Positions 1-6,988 of a stretch of 25,750 nt of DNA are shown here, one piece after another. Numbering within the stretch: position 1 is the first letter of the stretch; each line of letters starts with the position of its first letter. Both the position numbers and the translations under genes were made by a program. The notes under the pieces were generated by a model. It was not told the origin of the DNA. It made no database searches and saw nothing but the letters and a program-made list of their open reading frames with translations. The stretch is from a virus, in the IMG/VR virus record IMGVR_UViG_3300044295_000254, positions 1 to 25,750 of that record; one strand, given 5' to 3'.

Positions 1-412
1 GTACAGCCCCAGAGAGACTCCTTGCATGACTGGAAAAAGTACTAAACCCTGCCGTTCCTGCATGGTCAGCAGCCTCTCTGTGTGCAGTTTCAGCATCAGA
101 GTGAGCGAAAGCTAGCTCACCCTCGCCTGCTTTATGCCACTTCTTAAACTGGGCCGCATGATATTTGGCGGCAGCTTTGTGGGCCTTGGCCGTATTAGCC
201 CCCTCGGCGTCTGCCCCAGCTTGGCTAAACTTCTCCCTGTCGGGATAGAGTAAATTTGCCGGATGCTCTTTAGGTGCAGGCTTGGAATCCCCAGAACCAG
301 AACCACCTGGAGCATCAGCAAACCTGCCCTCGCTATCATGGTTCGGGTTGAATTTCTGAACAGCCGAAATTTCCATCTTCAAAATTCTTGCAGATAGTTT
401 GTCTAATGCCAT
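1..412 (-). CDS. Scaffold-like head protein, truncated by the window edge
   Basis: The reading frame runs from an ATG at 412 off the left edge, so only the first 137 codons are visible. A run of six G residues just before the ATG serves as ribosome site, and the upstream protease gene ends 7 bases earlier. The visible protein starts with a short helix, then KFNPNHDSEGRFADA, a motif I know from N-termini of phage structural or protease-associated proteins. A Gly/Ser/Pro-rich linker follows, then an Ala/Lys/His-rich helical stretch from about residue 60. The low-complexity helical composition and the place directly after the head protease suit a scaffold or minor capsid protein. That role is inferred from position; no catalytic motif is visible. 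Confidence 0.6.
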   Translation of the reverse strand, partial: MALDKLSARILKMEISAVQKFNPNHDSEGRFADAPGGSGSGDSKPAPKEHPANLLYPDREKFSQAGADAEGANTAKAHKAAAKYHAAQFKKWHKAGEGELAFAHSDAETAHREAADHAGTAGFSTFSSHARSLSGAV

Positions 413-419
413 GTCCCCC

Positions 420-998
420 CTAAGCAATCACAAGCTTGTCAACAGCAGAAAAACGATGGGAGTGCCCCTCGTCTTTGGTGGTGTGTGTACCATGCAAAAT
501 CTTGTGGCTATGGCCGTTCACGAAATCCGTCTTCCCACCACGAAAGGCACCATTCTCGTCATAACTTACAAAAAAGGTATGCTCATGGTCATCCGACTTA
601 CTAGTTCTTCCAGTAACCACAGGAGGAATCTCAATTTCAACTTCCTTCTCACTGCGACTTACGAACGCCTCCATGGAAAAACCATTTATCTCGCCCTTCT
701 TCACCTTACCCCACAAGTCGGCGTCAGGAATGTGGATACCCACTACCCAGGAACCTGGAAGAAAAACAGGGTCATCGTCTCGTGCAATGAAAGACTCAAC
801 CACCGAGCAACCCTTGACTACTTTGTTGTCGTGCATCACATCAATCTGATCCATACGACCAGATCGAATGAACTCATGGGCGGATTTCTGGATCTCCTCA
901 CGGTTCATGTACTCGCCTTGGGCATCAGGACGATCAGGGGCGTACACTTCCCCATAGACTAGATGCTGCTCTTGTTCGGATTTGCAGACAATGGGCAT
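420..998 (-). CDS. XkdF-like phage head maturation serine protease
   Basis: This 192-residue protein resembles the XkdF-type phage protease family (Pfam Peptidase_S78_2), which processes scaffold and capsid proteins during head assembly. Visible family features are GEVYAPDRPDAQGEYM near residue 16, then IDVMHDNKVVKGCSVVESFIA at about 52-72. The block GSWVVGIHIPDADLW follows, and then GEINGFSMEAF at about 102-112. The C-terminal third is rich in His (DDHEHTF, NGHSHKI, EGHSHRF), as is common in this family. The ATG at 998 is preceded by AGGT about ten bases upstream. It lies between the Mu F-like gene and the truncated scaffold-like gene, the expected order portal, Mu F, protease, scaffold. A 14-bp TGCAA-N4-TTGCA palindrome sits just upstream of its start. 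Confidence 0.82.
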   Translation of the reverse strand: MPIVCKSEQEQHLVYGEVYAPDRPDAQGEYMNREEIQKSAHEFIRSGRMDQIDVMHDNKVVKGCSVVESFIARDDDPVFLPGSWVVGIHIPDADLWGKVKKGEINGFSMEAFVSRSEKEVEIEIPPVVTGRTSKSDDHEHTFFVSYDENGAFRGGKTDFVNGHSHKILHGTHTTKDEGHSHRFSAVDKLVIA

Positions 999-1013
999 GC
1001 GGTTATCTACCTA

Positions 1014-1027
1014 TGCAACTGATTGCA
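1014..1027. repeat. Dispersed palindrome, site 1
   Basis: TGCAACTGATTGCA, a perfect TGCAA-N4-TTGCA. It lies in the gap between a 55-codon gene and the head protease gene, 16 bp upstream of the protease ATG. Confidence 0.85.
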
Positions 1028-1062
1028 AAACCAGGGTACCTTACCCTTGCGGCAATTGCAAA

Positions 1063-1230
1063 CTATTTTGTTAGAAGAAACTCAGCCCGTGGCCTGGTGA
1101 CTCCCAATCTGGTCATCAAGATCTTTATAGACAAGGAATTAAGGGCTTCCGTATTGCCTTTAGAACGACTTAGGAGACTTTGGGGAGTTTCCTTGGGATG
1201 GTTGAGTAGGGTTACTGGTCTAGTCTTCAT
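1063..1230 (-). CDS. Small hypothetical protein, 55 aa, coupled to the Mu F-like gene
   Basis: The ATG at 1230 overlaps the TGA of the upstream Mu F-like gene (ATGA) and is preceded by GAGGGG with a five-base spacer. This is a strong ribosome site and the typical layout of translational coupling. The product begins MKTRPVTLLNHPKETPQSLL and ends with RLGVTRPRAEFLLTK. It is basic, with no membrane segment and no motif I recognise; the C-terminal third could form a short helix-turn-helix. It fills an otherwise empty 228-base gap between two head genes. The start context is the main argument that it is real. It is short enough that chance cannot be excluded. Confidence 0.5.
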   Translation of the reverse strand: MKTRPVTLLNHPKETPQSLLSRSKGNTEALNSLSIKILMTRLGVTRPRAEFLLTK

Positions 1231-3329
1231 GACAACCCCTCTCGTGCAACTCCCACTCTTTCTTTGTCACCAACTGCTAAGGAAACCATCGGCAAAACCA
1301 TCCCAGACAACAACTCAGTGATAGCAGGAGACAAGCTGGAAGCAGCAGCGCCAATCAACACCTCTGGCTCCGTACTCTCGAAAATATGGCGCACAAGAAG
1401 CTGGTCAGCGTCAGACAACTTAGCCATTGAATCTTTACCACTAGTATCCATCTTAGCCAAAACATCCTGTCTAAGATAGTCCCAAGCATGAGGCGACGGC
1501 AGGAACCCTAAACTAGCGTAGGCCAGGAGGTCATCTCCAGGGTGCAAAGACACTTCTTTCAATCCAACACTGGTTGCTGTATCCACTAAAGACCCCAAAA
1601 CACCCTTGACCATTTTCTTTTGGGAGTCTACGGAACCAGCAGAAGACTCTAACATCGACAAAACTGCAATACCTAGCAGCGGGTCAAGAGAGGCTCGTAA
1701 CTTGTACTTAGCCCCTTCCCGCACTCCATCCAGAGCAATATCAACCTCCCCGCTATCTGGGGAAATAGTTAGGGCTTTATAGTTCTTCTCCTTTACCACG
1801 TCTAAGGGATCAGACCCGGATAAGGAGGACAGCATCTCCGTAGGAGAGACGCCCACGTACCTATTCCAAAACTCTACCTGCGTTTGGGATGTCGTAATGC
1901 CGAGTTCTTGAAACGTGCTTTCCGACACAACTTGCGTAGGTAAGATTTGGTCTTCTGGTGAAACCTCTGGCTTCGCAGTACGAATTTCACTTTCTTCTCC
2001 TGCTAATACGCAGATAGTACGACAGCTTGGATGGAACGGGGGCAAGTGAAACCCTCTTGCCGCCAAGTCATCGGTTGACATACCACGGAACTCCTTCATG
2101 GAATCAACCGTCTGTTTAGGCCAAGGCTGTATGGCTTTTAGGTCATCGGGGCTTGCACCATTCACAGCTTTGATTATCGTGGTTCGAGCATCCTCAACTT
2201 TAAACTCCTTGCCGTGGATCATGCGACAGAACTTGGAGGTGCGACCGTCCAATGTCGCCTCCAAACGGTAGGTCTTTACACCACGAAAGTAGGCTTCCTG
2301 AATGAATCCCCAGGAAGTGAGTCTTGATGCGTTGAGGGTGGCCCCAAGGAGTATGGCGTCTTCTCCCTGTTTTCCGAAATCCAGCTTCACATACTGGTCT
2401 TTCTTTGCTACAAGCTGAGCGTCTTCCAGGGGGACAGTCTTACGATAATTCTGGTTGTCCCTAACTTCCACGGTGGTAGCGACATAGGAGACTTCGTTTA
2501 CGAGCAGAGAACTGTACTTCCCAGCCTCACTCTCTTTCACGTAAGCCAGAGTTATGTGGGGTGTGTACTCAGCAAAAGAACGCTTGTTCCACACTCCGTA
2601 GTCATCTATCTTGTTGTTGATGGCAACTAGGTCATTGGAAGTGATCTGGACAACCAATGGGCAAGCACCTTCACTGTGCTCGGTGGCGTCGAAAACCTTA
2701 ATACCAGACGTGACTAGTACACAGGGTTTCTGAGATCTAAGGTACCCCTCTAACTGATCCTCGCCTCCAAGCAAGCCATATCTGACAGTAACGTGGTCCT
2801 CTCCAACATCTTTCCCTTTACCAGCAAGGTCGTCGTCAGAAACAAGGCTTCTAAGCCTAGCAATTTCTTCAGCAAGAGCAGACTTGGGGTCAATAACAAC
2901 CATGGCTATCCCATAGCTGTGATCTGCCTTGACAGTGCTGTTCTCCAACTCATGCTGTGCAATCAGTTGCAAAAAACTTTCTTGGGTTGTGGTGGTGGCG
3001 TTATGCTCAAGGTACTGAAGGAACACTGAAGCCACGTTGTTCAGCATGGAATCAAACCATCCCACGCCAACAAAACTAGGCTTGTCTTTCGATACTAGGG
3101 AAGCTCCAAAGACAGCGAACGTTCGGAGGTAGTACTTAATCCACTCCGCGTTTCTTTGCCCCACATCAGTAAGGTCGATAGAGGATACTAGGAGTCTGGC
3201 CTCATCCCACTTACGGTCCTTGCATAAGGACTCAATGCGGTCACACACATCTGCGTGCTCTTTTTTCCAAGAGTCAACCAAACGGCCCGTGAAAGAGGAC
3301 TCTAGCTTTAGGTAAGTCCTGAAATCCAC
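1227..3329 (-). CDS. Mu F-like minor head protein with embedded 2H phosphoesterase domain
   Basis: This 700-residue protein is a fusion. Residues about 355-445 form a Mu F/SPP1 gp7-type head morphogenesis domain: DGRTSKFCRMIHGKEF at 361-376 and FHPSCRTIC at 432-440. Residues about 135-300 carry a 2H phosphoesterase (LigT / 2'-5' RNA ligase-like) domain, with paired motifs HVTVRYGL (H179, T181) and HITLAYV (H258, T260). The N-terminal 130 residues are helical and unrecognised. The C-terminal 250 residues include LLAYASLGFLP near 601-611, which faintly recalls the end of a GNAT acetyltransferase fold. The start is a GTG at 3329, one base after the portal stop, with AAGGTG upstream. The Mu F domain implies a few copies in the capsid. 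A virion-delivered 2H activity is inference. Confidence 0.85.
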   Translation of the reverse strand: MDFRTYLKLESSFTGRLVDSWKKEHADVCDRIESLCKDRKWDEARLLVSSIDLTDVGQRNAEWIKYYLRTFAVFGASLVSKDKPSFVGVGWFDSMLNNVASVFLQYLEHNATTTTQESFLQLIAQHELENSTVKADHSYGIAMVVIDPKSALAEEIARLRSLVSDDDLAGKGKDVGEDHVTVRYGLLGGEDQLEGYLRSQKPCVLVTSGIKVFDATEHSEGACPLVVQITSNDLVAINNKIDDYGVWNKRSFAEYTPHITLAYVKESEAGKYSSLLVNEVSYVATTVEVRDNQNYRKTVPLEDAQLVAKKDQYVKLDFGKQGEDAILLGATLNASRLTSWGFIQEAYFRGVKTYRLEATLDGRTSKFCRMIHGKEFKVEDARTTIIKAVNGASPDDLKAIQPWPKQTVDSMKEFRGMSTDDLAARGFHLPPFHPSCRTICVLAGEESEIRTAKPEVSPEDQILPTQVVSESTFQELGITTSQTQVEFWNRYVGVSPTEMLSSLSGSDPLDVVKEKNYKALTISPDSGEVDIALDGVREGAKYKLRASLDPLLGIAVLSMLESSAGSVDSQKKMVKGVLGSLVDTATSVGLKEVSLHPGDDLLAYASLGFLPSPHAWDYLRQDVLAKMDTSGKDSMAKLSDADQLLVRHIFESTEPEVLIGAAASSLSPAITELLSGMVLPMVSLAVGDKERVGVAREGLS
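2958..2971. repeat. Dispersed palindrome, site 2
   Basis: TGCAATCAGTTGCA, a perfect TGCAA-N4-TTGCA, inside the Mu F-like gene near the N-terminal edge of its 2H domain. Confidence 0.85.
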
Positions 3330-3330
3330 A

Positions 3331-5160
3331 CTACACCTTCACTAACGAAATCAAGTTAGGATCAGAGCTACCAAAAGCATACTGCGCCAGAAGAGTGTTA
3401 AAAGCGTCCCGATCTTCCGTAAGTAGGGTGTCTACTTCAGCCTTAACTACTAACGCTCGCTCCGGGCTGGCATCAGCTTTGCGAAGCAACCCCTTCGCAG
3501 AAGCATAACTTTCTACCAACTCAATGATCTCCATAGCACTCTTACGCATAGGTGCTTTAGGAGGCGTGCCAGGAGTCTTACCAACAACCTTAGGAGGCTC
3601 CGGGGTAGGTTGCGGAGAAGACACAGAGGCTGGCTTGGTGGAAGCCGGAAGCTTCTCGTGCGGAGTCTCCGCAACAGTCGGTACACCGGGATGCTCTTGA
3701 TCCCCAGCAACGTTCGGATGGGGTACAGTGGACAACTCAAGGGACATGCCCGTAGAGTCATTGACTTCTTTAAGGAAGCTCTCTCTGGTAGCCAGATCTT
3801 TAACCATGCCCATGGCCGTAATCTGGTTGGAAACATCCTTCAGAGTGATGGGCCTAGACTTAATCTTCAAAGTCTTAATCCCAAGTGCCTTCATAATAGT
3901 CTTGTTGATAACTTCATCAAACTCGTTACGTTCGGGCTGGAACACTTGCTCCTCAGCCACCATGTACGCAGTGATGGCAGTAGCCATGTTGTAGTCTGCT
4001 GGCTTACCAAGAAACAACGGGGGGAGACGGAAACCTACTCTAGTGTGCTCTTCAGTAAGGACATCATACTTCCCAAACATACTATCTTGAGCACTGGCAG
4101 GACCAAACCGCTCAGTCTTGATGTTCACTGTACCATTGGAGTCCAGAGAGCCAGAAGCAGCCATAGCCTCAACCACAACAGCACGATACTTGTTCTTGTT
4201 CTTCCCACTCAGGTAGTTCTTCAACTGGTCAGCAGAGTCTTTAGCCACCGACCCACCCTGAACAAAGATGATGGCGGGAGGCAAACCACCACTATCCAGA
4301 AACTCTAGGTTCTGCTCTTCTGCCTTACGTGAGCCGACCACAGACGGCATCTGATTGATCCATCTGGGTAGGAAGTAGGGGGTTGCGTTGTCGGGATGGA
4401 TACCAAACACTAAAAGCTCAGTGCCACGGTTTTCCGGCGCAATAGTCTCCCCGTCCTTAGCCCAATCCCCAGTATTACGGTTGATGTCACGAGTGGAACC
4501 AAACTCCCGATAATACACGAGAGTCTTCATGGCTACTCTCTGTGCGTAAGCCCTCTCACGCTCCCAAAGTTGAAGCTCCACTTCTTTCCCGCCACGCATC
4601 ACCTTCTTCTTTACCAGCACAGGAGCACCCAACTTGACGAAACGGACATGGTGTGTGTCAACGTTTCTCAAGCCAACAACGTCACCCGCCACATTTCTCA
4701 AGACTTCTAGGAAGGCGTAACCAGTGGACTCTAGCTGCCTACGCAGCTTACGACGAATCTTGACAAAACTGGTGTTTGGATACGGCTCATTGAAAAAAGC
4801 CTGAGCAGCAGCGAGTTCTGCCTTATCCATGTCTTTTCCGTCTTCAGACGGTACGAAATCATGGCCTGTGCCGTCGATATTTACTTCCATCGCTTCGACA
4901 CACTGGTTCAAAACGTTATTGGTCTGCGTCAAATTCAACAGAACCGTGGGGTCAAACGGGGGCATCAGAAACAGATTGTTCTGATTTGCTGCGGTGTAGT
5001 ACAAACTAGAGAACTCATCCTCTAGCTGAACAGCAGACTGAGCCATCACCAAATAGGTATCGTTGCCAATAACCTTTTGTACAAAGTGCATCTTAGGCTC
5101 ATTCTTCTTTACCTTCGACACAACTTCGGTGGTCTTGCCAGACTGCTTCATTGTTAACAT
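3331..5160 (-). CDS. Phage portal protein, PBSX family
   Basis: The portal forms the dodecameric ring at the capsid vertex through which DNA is packaged and ejected. This 609-residue protein shows PBSX-type features: PPFDPTVLLNLTQTNNVL and the VEAMEVNIDGTGHDFVP segment in the first 120 residues, then ESTGYAFLEVLRN and NVDTHHVRFVK. Later come LDSGGLPPAIIFVQGG, a TRVGFRLPPLFLGK segment and TAYMVAEEQVFQPER. About 110 C-terminal residues are Pro/Ser/Thr-rich followed by a helical tail. The listed start is the ATG at 5160; a second ATG at 5151 is equally possible because neither has a strong ribosome site. An inverted repeat with a -10-like element and a 14-bp palindrome lie directly upstream, and a terminator isolates it from the preceding operon. 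Confidence 0.9.
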   Translation of the reverse strand: MLTMKQSGKTTEVVSKVKKNEPKMHFVQKVIGNDTYLVMAQSAVQLEDEFSSLYYTAANQNNLFLMPPFDPTVLLNLTQTNNVLNQCVEAMEVNIDGTGHDFVPSEDGKDMDKAELAAAQAFFNEPYPNTSFVKIRRKLRRQLESTGYAFLEVLRNVAGDVVGLRNVDTHHVRFVKLGAPVLVKKKVMRGGKEVELQLWERERAYAQRVAMKTLVYYREFGSTRDINRNTGDWAKDGETIAPENRGTELLVFGIHPDNATPYFLPRWINQMPSVVGSRKAEEQNLEFLDSGGLPPAIIFVQGGSVAKDSADQLKNYLSGKNKNKYRAVVVEAMAASGSLDSNGTVNIKTERFGPASAQDSMFGKYDVLTEEHTRVGFRLPPLFLGKPADYNMATAITAYMVAEEQVFQPERNEFDEVINKTIMKALGIKTLKIKSRPITLKDVSNQITAMGMVKDLATRESFLKEVNDSTGMSLELSTVPHPNVAGDQEHPGVPTVAETPHEKLPASTKPASVSSPQPTPEPPKVVGKTPGTPPKAPMRKSAMEIIELVESYASAKGLLRKADASPERALVVKAEVDTLLTEDRDAFNTLLAQYAFGSSDPNLISLVKV

Positions 5161-5164
5161 ATTC

Positions 5165-5184
5165 GTCTTTAGTGTCCTAAAGAC
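5165..5184 (-). promoter_or_regulatory. Perfect inverted repeat over a -10-like box upstream of portal
   Basis: GTCTTTAG and CTAAAGAC flank a 4-base centre. On the minus strand the repeat contains GACACTAAAGA (-10 at 5171-5176), matching the -10 and start region of the other promoters here. No TTGACA lies 17 bp upstream; instead a TGCAA-type palindrome begins 22 bp upstream of the -10. This suggests an activator-dependent or operator-controlled promoter for the head genes. Its activity is inferred. Confidence 0.45.
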
Positions 5185-5198
5185 AGGATACTAGTCTT

Positions 5199-5212
5199 TG
5201 CAATCAAGTGCA
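5199..5212. repeat. Dispersed palindrome, site 3 (one change)
   Basis: TGCAATCAAGTGCA, one mismatch to TGCAA-N4-TTGCA. It occupies the region upstream of the portal gene where a -35 box would be expected. Confidence 0.75.
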
Positions 5213-5218
5213 ATAGCC

Positions 5219-5254
5219 AAAAAAATCGGGGGATGGTTGGATGGCCCATCCCCC
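5219..5254 (-). terminator. Rho-independent terminator
   Basis: On the minus strand a 9-bp perfect GC-rich stem (GGGGGATGG with CCATCCCCC, 5228-5254) is followed after two bases by seven T residues. It ends transcription from the small-gene operon at 5.3-7.9 kb before the portal operon. A second inverted repeat, TGCGTA/TACGCA at 5272-5294, lies just upstream of it. The stretch 5255-5328 holds nothing else I can identify. Confidence 0.85.
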
Positions 5255-5328
5255 AGGAACAGTTCTGAATCTGCGTAAGAAGGAAACCTACGCAATCCCA
5301 CTGTATCAAAACTAAAAAGTCCCTACAC

Positions 5329-5790
5329 CTATTCTTCTACCCCAGAAACCCTCTTAAGATCCCTTATGGTGTTCAGGACAGATCGAGAATTTTCTACGCC
5401 ATTACCCACGGTGATCTTAGCCCCATTGGGAAGCTGATACACCTTATGCTTCTTATGACGAACCAGCATGGCCCCAGTCTTCCGAAGCAGATTCTGTAGG
5501 CGCTGCTCCGGCGACCCTAGAGTGTCTTTTGGCTTTCCAGGTCCAGGACGGAAAGTATGGTCTTGAGGGGTTTCTTGTACTTGAGGACTAATTCGTGTAG
5601 TGCTTCTTTCTGGGACAATCCCAGGTCTATCCAGTCCCTGTACTCCGTCCTTATGGAGTCCTTCTCCACTGGACTCAATCGTGGGGAGTACACTCTTTGG
5701 AGGCTCTGGATTTGATTCTCTTGGTTTCTCTTTGGGCTTTCCAGACCCCTCACTGGTGGTGGGGGCGGCAGTTGGGCGAAAGGGGGATTC
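5329..5790 (-). CDS. Open -1 reading frame overlapping and extending past the 139-aa gene
   Basis: Relative to the gene at 5517-5936, the -1 frame is free of stops from 5790 to the TAG at 5329 (153 codons). It has no ATG or GTG until the ATG at 5469, which alone would give 46 residues with GGAAG nine bases upstream. The C-terminal part (LLRKTGAMLVRHKKHKVYQL, then LPNGAKITVGNG and an Asn/Arg/Lys-rich helix) looks like a small dsRBD/HicA-type fold. The ATG at 5469 would start inside its first helix. Possible ways in are a -1 slip at CCCTTTC (complement of 5778-5784) or at CAAAAG just before the stop at 5517. The 46-residue version, or a sequencing indel, are simpler alternatives. Confidence 0.4.
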   Translation of the reverse strand, partial: ESPFRPTAAPTTSEGSGKPKEKPRESNPEPPKSVLPTIESSGEGLHKDGVQGLDRPGIVPERSTTRISPQVQETPQDHTFRPGPGKPKDTLGSPEQRLQNLLRKTGAMLVRHKKHKVYQLPNGAKITVGNGVENSRSVLNTIRDLKRVSGVEE

Positions 5791-5936
5791 TCAGCGAGTC
5801 CACCTCCAAACAACTGAGCAATCTTCAGGAGTTGAGATGGGTCGAAACTTGCAAAGGACTCCAACTCATCTGCTCCTTGATTCAACATGATTGCCATTGA
5901 ACGCATGTCTGCGGCAATTTCTTTGATGGATCTCAC
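5517..5936 (-). CDS. Hypothetical protein with proline run, 139 aa
   Basis: This starts at a GTG (5936) that overlaps the TGA of the upstream gene as GTGA, with AAGGTGA about eight bases before it, so translation is coupled. The first 45 residues are helical (MRSIKEIAADMRSMAIMLNQ). A Gly-rich turn and a run of five prolines follow at about 58-62, then a charged C-terminal region with a likely amphipathic helix pair (YRDWIDLGLSQKEALHELVL). I do not recognise the family. The layout of two helical parts joined by a Pro linker suits an adaptor or regulatory protein. Its last 90 codons overlap a second open frame that continues beyond its stop. Confidence 0.65.
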   Translation of the reverse strand: MRSIKEIAADMRSMAIMLNQGADELESFASFDPSQLLKIAQLFGGGLAENPPFAQLPPPPPVRGLESPKRNQENQIQSLQRVYSPRLSPVEKDSIRTEYRDWIDLGLSQKEALHELVLKYKKPLKTILSVLDLESQKTL

Positions 5937-6427
5937 TTCTTCACCTTCTCTTTCTTCAAGACTGGCATCTCAATCTCGAACGGCTTGTCCCCTTCTCCAG
6001 AACTATCAAAAAAGAAGGCACAAACATCCTTCACATCAGTGGCCATATCAAACCCCTCCTCTTTCAGGACGCCCTCCAGCCAATCACGAATGGCGTCCCC
6101 ACCCTTCCCAAGCATAAATCCATAAAGCTCGGCCTTGGTGGAACGCTTAAATCGAACGAGCACAGTAAACTTGTTCAACCGAACACCAGTAAACTTGGTG
6201 CCACTAAGAGTGGAGAACTCCCCAACCTCTCTGCCAGACATCACCTTCAGGTTCGGGGTTTTTTCCGTGGTGCTTCGGTAAACAAACCTGAAGACCAGTT
6301 CTGTTGCGGCTAAAGCAAGCCCATCCCGAAGGTTAATGGAGATAAACTCCGTCCCGTTATTCCTTGACCCAACATCCACATACTGGTGCTTCGTAGTGGA
6401 AGAAAAAATCCGGTCGTCTGAAATCAT
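5933..6427 (-). CDS. Hypothetical protein, 164 aa
   Basis: ATG at 6427 has a perfect AGGAGG ribosome site four bases upstream. The product looks like a mixed alpha/beta cytosolic protein: beta-rich to about residue 95 (EFISINLRDGLALAATELVF and FTVLVRFKRS), then a helical segment GGDAIRDWLEGVLKEEGFDM. It ends in a Lys-rich tail (PVLKKEKVKK). No motif is known to me. It lies eight bases downstream of a small membrane protein gene and overlaps the next gene by four bases, so it belongs to the operon that starts at the promoter near 6.95 kb. Confidence 0.7.
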   Translation of the reverse strand: MISDDRIFSSTTKHQYVDVGSRNNGTEFISINLRDGLALAATELVFRFVYRSTTEKTPNLKVMSGREVGEFSTLSGTKFTGVRLNKFTVLVRFKRSTKAELYGFMLGKGGDAIRDWLEGVLKEEGFDMATDVKDVCAFFFDSSGEGDKPFEIEMPVLKKEKVKK

Positions 6428-6435
6428 CTGTCCTC

Positions 6436-6657
6436 CTAGAACAGCAAAGCGAACGTAATGACGGCAAGCAGGAAGATGGCTGCATCCACCGCCTCAGCAA
6501 AAGACACGTACTTACGCATGAAGCCGACAACCATGTTTTCTACAGGGTCCTCGTGACGCCACAGTACCAACTCAATCAAGTTCCAGGCGAACATGCTTCC
6601 GCGAAGGGTCAGCACAACCAACCACGCACTGATGATAAACCAAGGGTTGAAGTTCAT
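6436..6657 (-). CDS. Small membrane protein, two predicted segments, 73 aa
   Basis: The ATG at 6657 overlaps the stop of the upstream WGR-like gene (TAATG), so it is translationally coupled. Hydrophobic segments lie at about residues 5-32 (PWFIISAWLVVLTL and following) and 55-73 (AVDAAIFLLAVITFALLF), joined by a charged loop with RHEDP. No lysis-protein hallmark is visible. Small two-span proteins in phage operons can be holins or superinfection-exclusion proteins. That is only a possibility here, because no endolysin gene is adjacent. Confidence 0.65.
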   Translation of the reverse strand: MNFNPWFIISAWLVVLTLRGSMFAWNLIELVLWRHEDPVENMVVGFMRKYVSFAEAVDAAIFLLAVITFALLF

Positions 6658-6893
6658 TACGCCACCTGCAAGTAACCGTGTTGGAGTCTGGTACGCTTAG
6701 CTTTGCTGAACTCACGTTCAGCGGTGAGCAAGTCCACATCCTCGGCTTGGATATGGGTGCGTTGGCGAGAGCCTCGGCGTCCGTAATCAGCGAACACGCT
6801 GAACGTGCCGTTCGGCCCCTCCATCATGTACAGGCTGTACACCTTGTCGGTGTTGGTGCTGGGGTTGAAGTTCTCGAATTTTGCGAATCTCAT
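6657..6893 (-). CDS. WGR-domain-like small protein, 78 aa
   Basis: The sequence VYSLYMMEGPNGTFSVFADY followed by GRRGSRQRTHIQ and then TAEREFSKAKRTRLQHGY matches the pattern of WGR domains. In those, beta strands lead to a W/Y-G-R turn and a helix ends in Lys/Arg then GY. WGR domains occur in PARP-type and DNA-associated proteins and bind nucleic acid. Here the domain is the whole protein and the Trp is replaced by Tyr. It is the first gene after a strong promoter (6936-6964), and its ribosome site lies in a conserved hairpin loop. The operon continues with the membrane protein and two unknown genes. Confidence 0.6.
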   Translation of the reverse strand: MRFAKFENFNPSTNTDKVYSLYMMEGPNGTFSVFADYGRRGSRQRTHIQAEDVDLLTAEREFSKAKRTRLQHGYLQVA

Positions 6894-6897
6894 TTGT

Positions 6898-6913
6898 CCT
6901 CACTCCTTTGAGG
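6898..6913 (-). promoter_or_regulatory. Ribosome-site hairpin of the WGR-like gene
   Basis: CCTCA-[AAGGAG]-TGAGG: a 5-bp stem presenting the ribosome site in a 6-base loop of the A-N-GGA-N type. It is one of seven such leaders in the window. Confidence 0.7.
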
Positions 6914-6935
6914 TTTTTGTGTTGCTTACATCTTT

Positions 6936-6964
6936 AGTATCGCACTATGGCAGGAGTTTGTCAA
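6936..6964 (-). promoter_or_regulatory. Sigma70-type promoter of the WGR operon
   Basis: TTGACA at 6959-6964, 17-bp spacer, GATACT at 6936-6941, then AAAGATGTAA as at the sister promoters. A dispersed palindrome lies 7 bp upstream of the -35 box. Confidence 0.85.
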
Positions 6965-6971
6965 GAGAAAT

Positions 6972-6985
6972 TGCACTCAATTGCA
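6972..6985. repeat. Dispersed palindrome, site 4 (one change)
   Basis: TGCACTCAATTGCA, one mismatch to TGCAA-N4-TTGCA, 7 bp upstream of the -35 box of the WGR operon promoter. Confidence 0.8.
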
Positions 6986-6988
6986 ATT

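Noticed and set aside
112-339. A 75-codon minus-strand frame at the left edge
   Set aside because: It lies in another frame of the truncated scaffold-like gene, which has a better start, ribosome site and protein-like composition.
399-962. A 187-codon plus-strand frame opposite the head protease
   Set aside because: The minus strand carries recognisable protease motifs; the plus frame has no motif and no ribosome site.
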